Assembly (NCBI GenBank): GCA_002390305.1
Contig: DGPE01000053.1
Span: forward strand, 1 to 7,283
DNA from: Micrococcales bacterium UBA4448
GTDB taxonomy: Bacteria; Actinomycetota; Actinomycetes; Actinomycetales; Microbacteriaceae
Direction of reading: 5' to 3'
Length of the DNA: 7,283 nucleotides
Notes under the pieces: model-generated
Database searches by the model: none
What the model saw: only the letters and a program-made list of their open reading frames with translations
What the model was told of the DNA's origin: nothing
Program-made: the position numbers and the translations under genes
In this document: in pieces, positions 4,398 through 7,283 of the stretch
Layout of the letters: each line of letters opens with the position of its first letter
Position numbering within the stretch: the first letter of the stretch is position 1

Positions 4398-5875
4398 TGA
4401 GATTGAACTTTCGTGACCTCAAGTGTTGACTCTGCTCCGAAGCCAAGAGAACTGGGTTCCCGCCCTGCCATAACTAACTGAGCCCCGAGCGAGGCGATCA
4501 TTGCTCCGTTGTCGGTGCAAAGTGAAAACCTTGGGATTCTAAGATCGATCCCTGCGACTTCACATCGCAATTTTGCCTGTTGCCTCAGCCTTGCATTTGC
4601 TACTACTCCCCCGCCAAGCAAGAGTCTTTTAACTTCGTAACGCTCGCAGGCGTTGATAGCTTTTGTGAGCAGTACGTCAACGGCAGCCTCCCTGAAGCTT
4701 GCCGCGACATCTGGCTTTGAGAGCGGCAGTTGCTGATCTTCAGCTTTTTCAACATGACGCGCGACTGCAGTTTTTAGCCCTGAGAAAGAAAAATCAAACC
4801 GATGCTTCACCATGTCTTTTGGTAGCGAGAGCCCCCTGGGGAATCGAATCGCTTTTGGGTCACCGGTCTCGGCTAACTTGTCTATCTCTGGACCGCCAGG
4901 ATATGGAAGACCCAGCACCCTTGCCACCTTGTCAAAAGCTTCACCCGCTGCATCGTCGATAGTTTCACCCAGGAGCTCAACATCGTCTAGCAGGTCCCTC
5001 ACCAGCAGCAATGATGTGTGGCCGCCAGAAACCAACAGTGCAATTGTTGGTAGCGTCACGCTGCCACTTTCCAATACGTCTGCTCCAACGTGTCCAACCA
5101 GGTGATTGACGGCATAAATCGGCTTGTCGTTGGCGATTGCCAAAGCCTTTGCCGCACCGATTCCAACCATCAGCGCCCCGGCAAGACCTGGGCCGTTGGC
5201 AACGGCAATGGCATCAATATCAGTCATCGACAACTGTGCCTCTTTGAGTGCCCTCTCAATAGTTGGTTGCATTGCCTCGAGGTGTGCCCGAGCGGCTACC
5301 TCAGGAACCACACCGCCAAATTTCGCGTGCTCATCCATTGACGAATGCAGAGCATTAGCCAAGAGCCGGTTTCCCTTTACGATGCCGATGCCCGTTTCAT
5401 CGCAGCTGCTTTCAACGCCCAGCACGATTGGTTGATGGACCTCGAGCCTCATGACCAACGCATCAACGCCGGATGGCTGGTAATACTTCTTCCGAATGTC
5501 GATTTGAGTGAAGCCAAGCTTTTCATAAAGTGCTATTGCTGGTTCATTATCGGCCCGGACCTCAAGAAAAACAGCCTCGGAACCAAGTGCTCTAGCCTTT
5601 GCAACCAAAGATTCAGCAAGTGCTCGTCCTAGTCCCTGGGCCTGGTGTGATTTTGCAATCGCGATTGTCTGGATGTCGCTAACAAAAGTGTTTGGCACCG
5701 AGCTAAGACCTGCGTAACCAACCAGCCCCTCCTGGAACACCCCAAAATAATGTGTGAAATCGCCGTTGATCTCGCTCTTCATCGAGGTTTCAAGCCAGGC
5801 TTCTGCGCCAAACAGATCCGCCTCAATTTCCATGACAGCAACCAGATCATGCTGAGACAGTTTTTTGATTTCCAT
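4394..5875 (-). CDS. tsaD: RimI-TsaD fusion: ribosomal protein S18 alanine acetyltransferase joined to the t6A threonylcarbamoyltransferase
   Basis: One continuous 493-residue frame carries two enzymes. Residues 1 to about 145 are a GNAT acetyltransferase of the RimI type: acetyl-CoA loop QAQGLGRAL (78-86), E105 and Y117 in the expected catalytic region, and LYEKLGF (116-122). RimI acetylates the N-terminal alanine of ribosomal protein S18. After only a few linker residues, TsaD starts at PIVLGVESSCDET (149-161). It shows the metal ligands H258 and H262 in NHLVGH and D455 in CTDNGAM, plus SGGHT (283-287), DDAAGEAFDKVAR (307-319), FSFSGLKT (362-369) and GGGVVANARLR (421-431). TsaD transfers threonylcarbamoyl to tRNA A37, working with TsaB and TsaE. 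Both halves look complete and catalytically intact. The ATG at 5875 overlaps the tsaB stop (TAATG), implying translational coupling. An in-frame ATG at 5452 (residue 142) could in principle give free TsaD. Confidence 0.95.
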   Translation of the reverse strand: MEIKKLSQHDLVAVMEIEADLFGAEAWLETSMKSEINGDFTHYFGVFQEGLVGYAGLSSVPNTFVSDIQTIAIAKSHQAQGLGRALAESLVAKARALGSEAVFLEVRADNEPAIALYEKLGFTQIDIRKKYYQPSGVDALVMRLEVHQPIVLGVESSCDETGIGIVKGNRLLANALHSSMDEHAKFGGVVPEVAARAHLEAMQPTIERALKEAQLSMTDIDAIAVANGPGLAGALMVGIGAAKALAIANDKPIYAVNHLVGHVGADVLESGSVTLPTIALLVSGGHTSLLLVRDLLDDVELLGETIDDAAGEAFDKVARVLGLPYPGGPEIDKLAETGDPKAIRFPRGLSLPKDMVKHRFDFSFSGLKTAVARHVEKAEDQQLPLSKPDVAASFREAAVDVLLTKAINACERYEVKRLLLGGGVVANARLRQQAKLRCEVAGIDLRIPRFSLCTDNGAMIASLGAQLVMAGREPSSLGFGAESTLEVTKVQSH

Positions 5876-6459
5876 TAGCCGCTCACCCGCTTGCCCTTAG
5901 AAGGTGAAACATCGGGCGACCGCAAATACAGCGCGGAGGTGTCGCTCAAATCCATGCCCGCTGCTAACGCCCAAGTTGTGTAATGCCCAATCAGTGAAGC
6001 GTCACACGTGCCATCAACCTGCTGAAAATCGGCAAAGTCCACCAATTGTTCGCTCGTTGACACCGATGGCGGGATGACCTGCTGGCCGGCATCGAAGCCC
6101 GCAACAAATATCTCTTTGCGCTTGGCATCTGCGACCACCAGTACTTTTCCCTGTGGATGCTTCCTGGCCACCGCAATGAGGGTGATGACGCCCACCGCCG
6201 GTATGCCAAGCGCTACGGCAAGGCTAACCCCCGCTGCGATACCAACCCTGAGCCCGGTGTATGGGGCAGGACCTCTCCCGACAGCAACCATGGTTAGGTC
6301 AGCCGCACGAATGCCGGCCTCATCGAGCGCCCTCTTAATTGCAAAACCAATATTTTCTGCGTGACCAAAACGGTCTTCATAGGAAATGAACGAGGCCATG
6401 GTTTCACCATCGAACACCGCTGCGGTGGTGCCGGCGGAAGTGTCAATCGCCAAAATCAA
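5875..6459 (-). CDS. tsaB: TsaB, scaffold subunit of the t6A tRNA modification complex
   Basis: TsaB is an inactive TsaD paralogue that dimerises with TsaD and recruits TsaE, so that A37 of ANN-decoding tRNAs receives threonylcarbamoyl. From the TTG start the protein is 194 residues: ILAIDTSAGTTAAVF at the N-terminus (2-16), GRGPAPYTGLRVGIA (61-75), the segment VVADAKRKEIFVAGF (98-112) and a C-terminal YLRSPDV. The frame stays open upstream to 6591, but the TTG at 6459 is preferred: AAGGAG lies 6 bases before it, and the family's first strand starts there. ATG codons at 6492 and 6486 are alternatives with no good ribosome site and would add 9-11 residues. With the TTG start, tsaB overlaps the end of tsaE by 17 bases. 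Its stop overlaps the next start by one base. Confidence 0.93.
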   Translation of the reverse strand: MILAIDTSAGTTAAVFDGETMASFISYEDRFGHAENIGFAIKRALDEAGIRAADLTMVAVGRGPAPYTGLRVGIAAGVSLAVALGIPAVGVITLIAVARKHPQGKVLVVADAKRKEIFVAGFDAGQQVIPPSVSTSEQLVDFADFQQVDGTCDASLIGHYTTWALAAGMDLSDTSALYLRSPDVSPSKGKRVSG

Positions 6460-6895
6460 ATTGCGCTCCTTCCCATCTTTTCCCATGGCCATGAATTTCA
6501 ATCTCTCGGATGTCCTGCTCGTTAGACCTGTCGATGGAAACCAATAACCAATTTTCAAAAAGCTCGTCCAGGTAATCCCGTGCCCACTCAATGATCACAA
6601 TCGAATTAGCAAAATCAATATCGAGATCATCTAGTTCGACCGCTGAAGTAAGCCTGTAAGCATCGACGTGAACCAAATTCGGTCCGGAGGTGGTTCTGTG
6701 GGTTCTTGCCAAGACGAAGGTTGGTGACTGCACCGTGCCGGTTGCCCCAAGGCCTGCTCCGATTCCTCGGGTGAGGGTGGTCTTGCCAGCACCAAGCTCC
6801 CCTGAAAGCAAAACTAAGTCGCCTGCAGCCAGCTGGCTTGCAAGTTTTTTTCCGAAGGTCTCCATGAGCTCCGGGGTTTCAATGCTGAGATTCAT
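6443..6895 (-). CDS. tsaE: TsaE, ATPase of the t6A tRNA modification complex
   Basis: This 150-residue P-loop protein is the ATPase that drives turnover of the TsaB-TsaD complex in t6A synthesis. Signatures are the Walker A motif GELGAGKTT (32-40), the switch segment VQSPTFVL (55-62), HVDAYRL (76-82) with the conserved aspartate, and IIEWA (101-105) with the Glu-Trp pair typical of TsaE. Length and order match the family. The ATG at 6895 overlaps the alr stop as ATGA (4 bases), so it is probably translated by coupling; no strong ribosome site is seen. Its 3' end overlaps the tsaB start and carries the tsaB ribosome binding site. Confidence 0.96.
   Translation of the reverse strand: MNLSIETPELMETFGKKLASQLAAGDLVLLSGELGAGKTTLTRGIGAGLGATGTVQSPTFVLARTHRTTSGPNLVHVDAYRLTSAVELDDLDIDFANSIVIIEWARDYLDELFENWLLVSIDRSNEQDIREIEIHGHGKRWEGAQFDFGD
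6466..6471 (-). promoter_or_regulatory. Ribosome binding site deciding the TTG start of tsaB
   Basis: AAGGAG on the minus strand, 6 bases before the TTG at 6459, lies inside the 3' end of tsaE. It is one of the two best Shine-Dalgarno sequences in the window and is the main reason for the short tsaB model. Confidence 0.7.
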
Positions 6896-7283
6896 GCTTC
6901 TAGATAAACCCGATTGGCCCTGCCACCGATTCTGGTGACTATTTCATAGTTGACTGACCCGGCCGATTCACCCAGTTGCTCTGCCGTTGGTTCACCCCTT
7001 CGGACATCTCCAAGAACAACCACTTCGTCTCCGATTGAAACCTTTGCCTCCGAAACATCAACCACAAATTGGTCCATCGCCACCCGGCCGACAACGGGGA
7101 AAAGCTCACTGCCAATTTTTACCATTGCACCCTCTGAAACCCTGGGCATGCCCTCTGCGTATCCAAATGGGACAAGAGCAAGCGTGGTTTCCCTGGCTGC
7201 CCGATAGCGGTAGCCATAGGAAACACCGTGACCGGCTGGGACTTTCTTGAGGTTAATCACCTTGGAGGTGACTGTCATTGCAG
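6892..7283 (-). CDS. alr: Alanine racemase, C-terminal part (cut by the right edge)
   Basis: Only the C-terminal domain, about 130 residues, is in the window; the frame runs open past position 7283, and the Met near 7278 is internal. Alr is a pyridoxal-phosphate enzyme that interconverts L- and D-alanine for peptidoglycan. The catalytic tyrosine motif is visible as GVSYGYRY (tyrosine codon near 7218), followed by the family's GYADG-type turn (here GYAEG), the substrate-site segment GRVAMDQFVVDV and the terminal YEIVTRIGGRANRVY. The pyridoxal-lysine domain lies outside. alr is the first visible gene of the leftward operon; any promoter is beyond the window. Its stop overlaps the tsaE start by 4 bases. 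Confidence 0.95.
   Translation of the reverse strand, partial: AMTVTSKVINLKKVPAGHGVSYGYRYRAARETTLALVPFGYAEGMPRVSEGAMVKIGSELFPVVGRVAMDQFVVDVSEAKVSIGDEVVVLGDVRRGEPTAEQLGESAGSVNYEIVTRIGGRANRVYLEA

Noticed and set aside
5450..5452. Internal ATG as the true start of a separate tsaD
   Set aside because: The frame is unbroken through a complete RimI domain and the ATG falls in RimI's last strand without a good ribosome site. It is kept only as a possible secondary start.
1..7283. Mobile element, CRISPR array, tRNA, rRNA or defence system
   Set aside because: No terminal inverted repeats with a transposase, no regularly spaced repeats, no cloverleaf and no known defence domain were seen on either strand. 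The region is ordinary housekeeping sequence.

Overview
The window looks like ordinary housekeeping chromosome from an actinobacterium. The best guess is a streamlined, mid-G+C member of the Microbacteriaceae, such as the freshwater Rhodoluna/Aquiluna type. The grounds for this are the gene order alr, tsaE, tsaB, rimI-tsaD, groES; an actinobacterial THUMP-like methyltransferase with a leaderless-type promoter; a lipoprotein solute receptor; and base composition that looks close to half G+C by eye. The lineage is an inference from gene content and sequence style, not a database match. No phage, IS, CRISPR or defence system is visible.

Layout. Positions 1-240 hold no gene I can support, only a terminator-like hairpin that probably closes a gene to the left of the window. 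A strong 13-bp bidirectional terminator (241-270) follows. It closes a leftward gene for a branched-chain-amino-acid-type ABC solute-binding lipoprotein (290-1561). That gene has a 250-bp upstream region containing two near-perfect palindromes. A leftward rarD/EamA transporter (1812-2720) comes next. A hairpin terminator (2747-2775) separates it from a monocistronic leftward groES (2790-3086). groES has a sigma-A-type promoter, a degenerate CIRCE operator and no groEL beside it. Back to back with groES, a rightward SAM-dependent methyltransferase-like gene (3219-4397) starts from what looks like a leaderless promoter. Its stop codon interlocks with the stop of the leftward tsaD gene.

The right half is one tightly coupled leftward operon, alr (partial), tsaE, tsaB, rimI-tsaD. 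Every junction overlaps, by 4, 17 and 1 bases. TsaB, TsaD and TsaE are three of the core proteins that put threonylcarbamoyl on A37 of ANN-decoding tRNAs; TsaC/Sua5, which makes the carbamoyl-adenylate donor, is not in the window. RimI, which acetylates ribosomal protein S18, is fused in frame to the N-terminus of TsaD. alr supplies D-alanine for the cell wall.

The points most worth a second look are the RimI-TsaD fusion, the shared control region between groES and the methyltransferase, the unusual preference for CTA leucine codons in the lipoprotein gene, the orphan state of that lipoprotein, and the interlocked CTAG stop codons.
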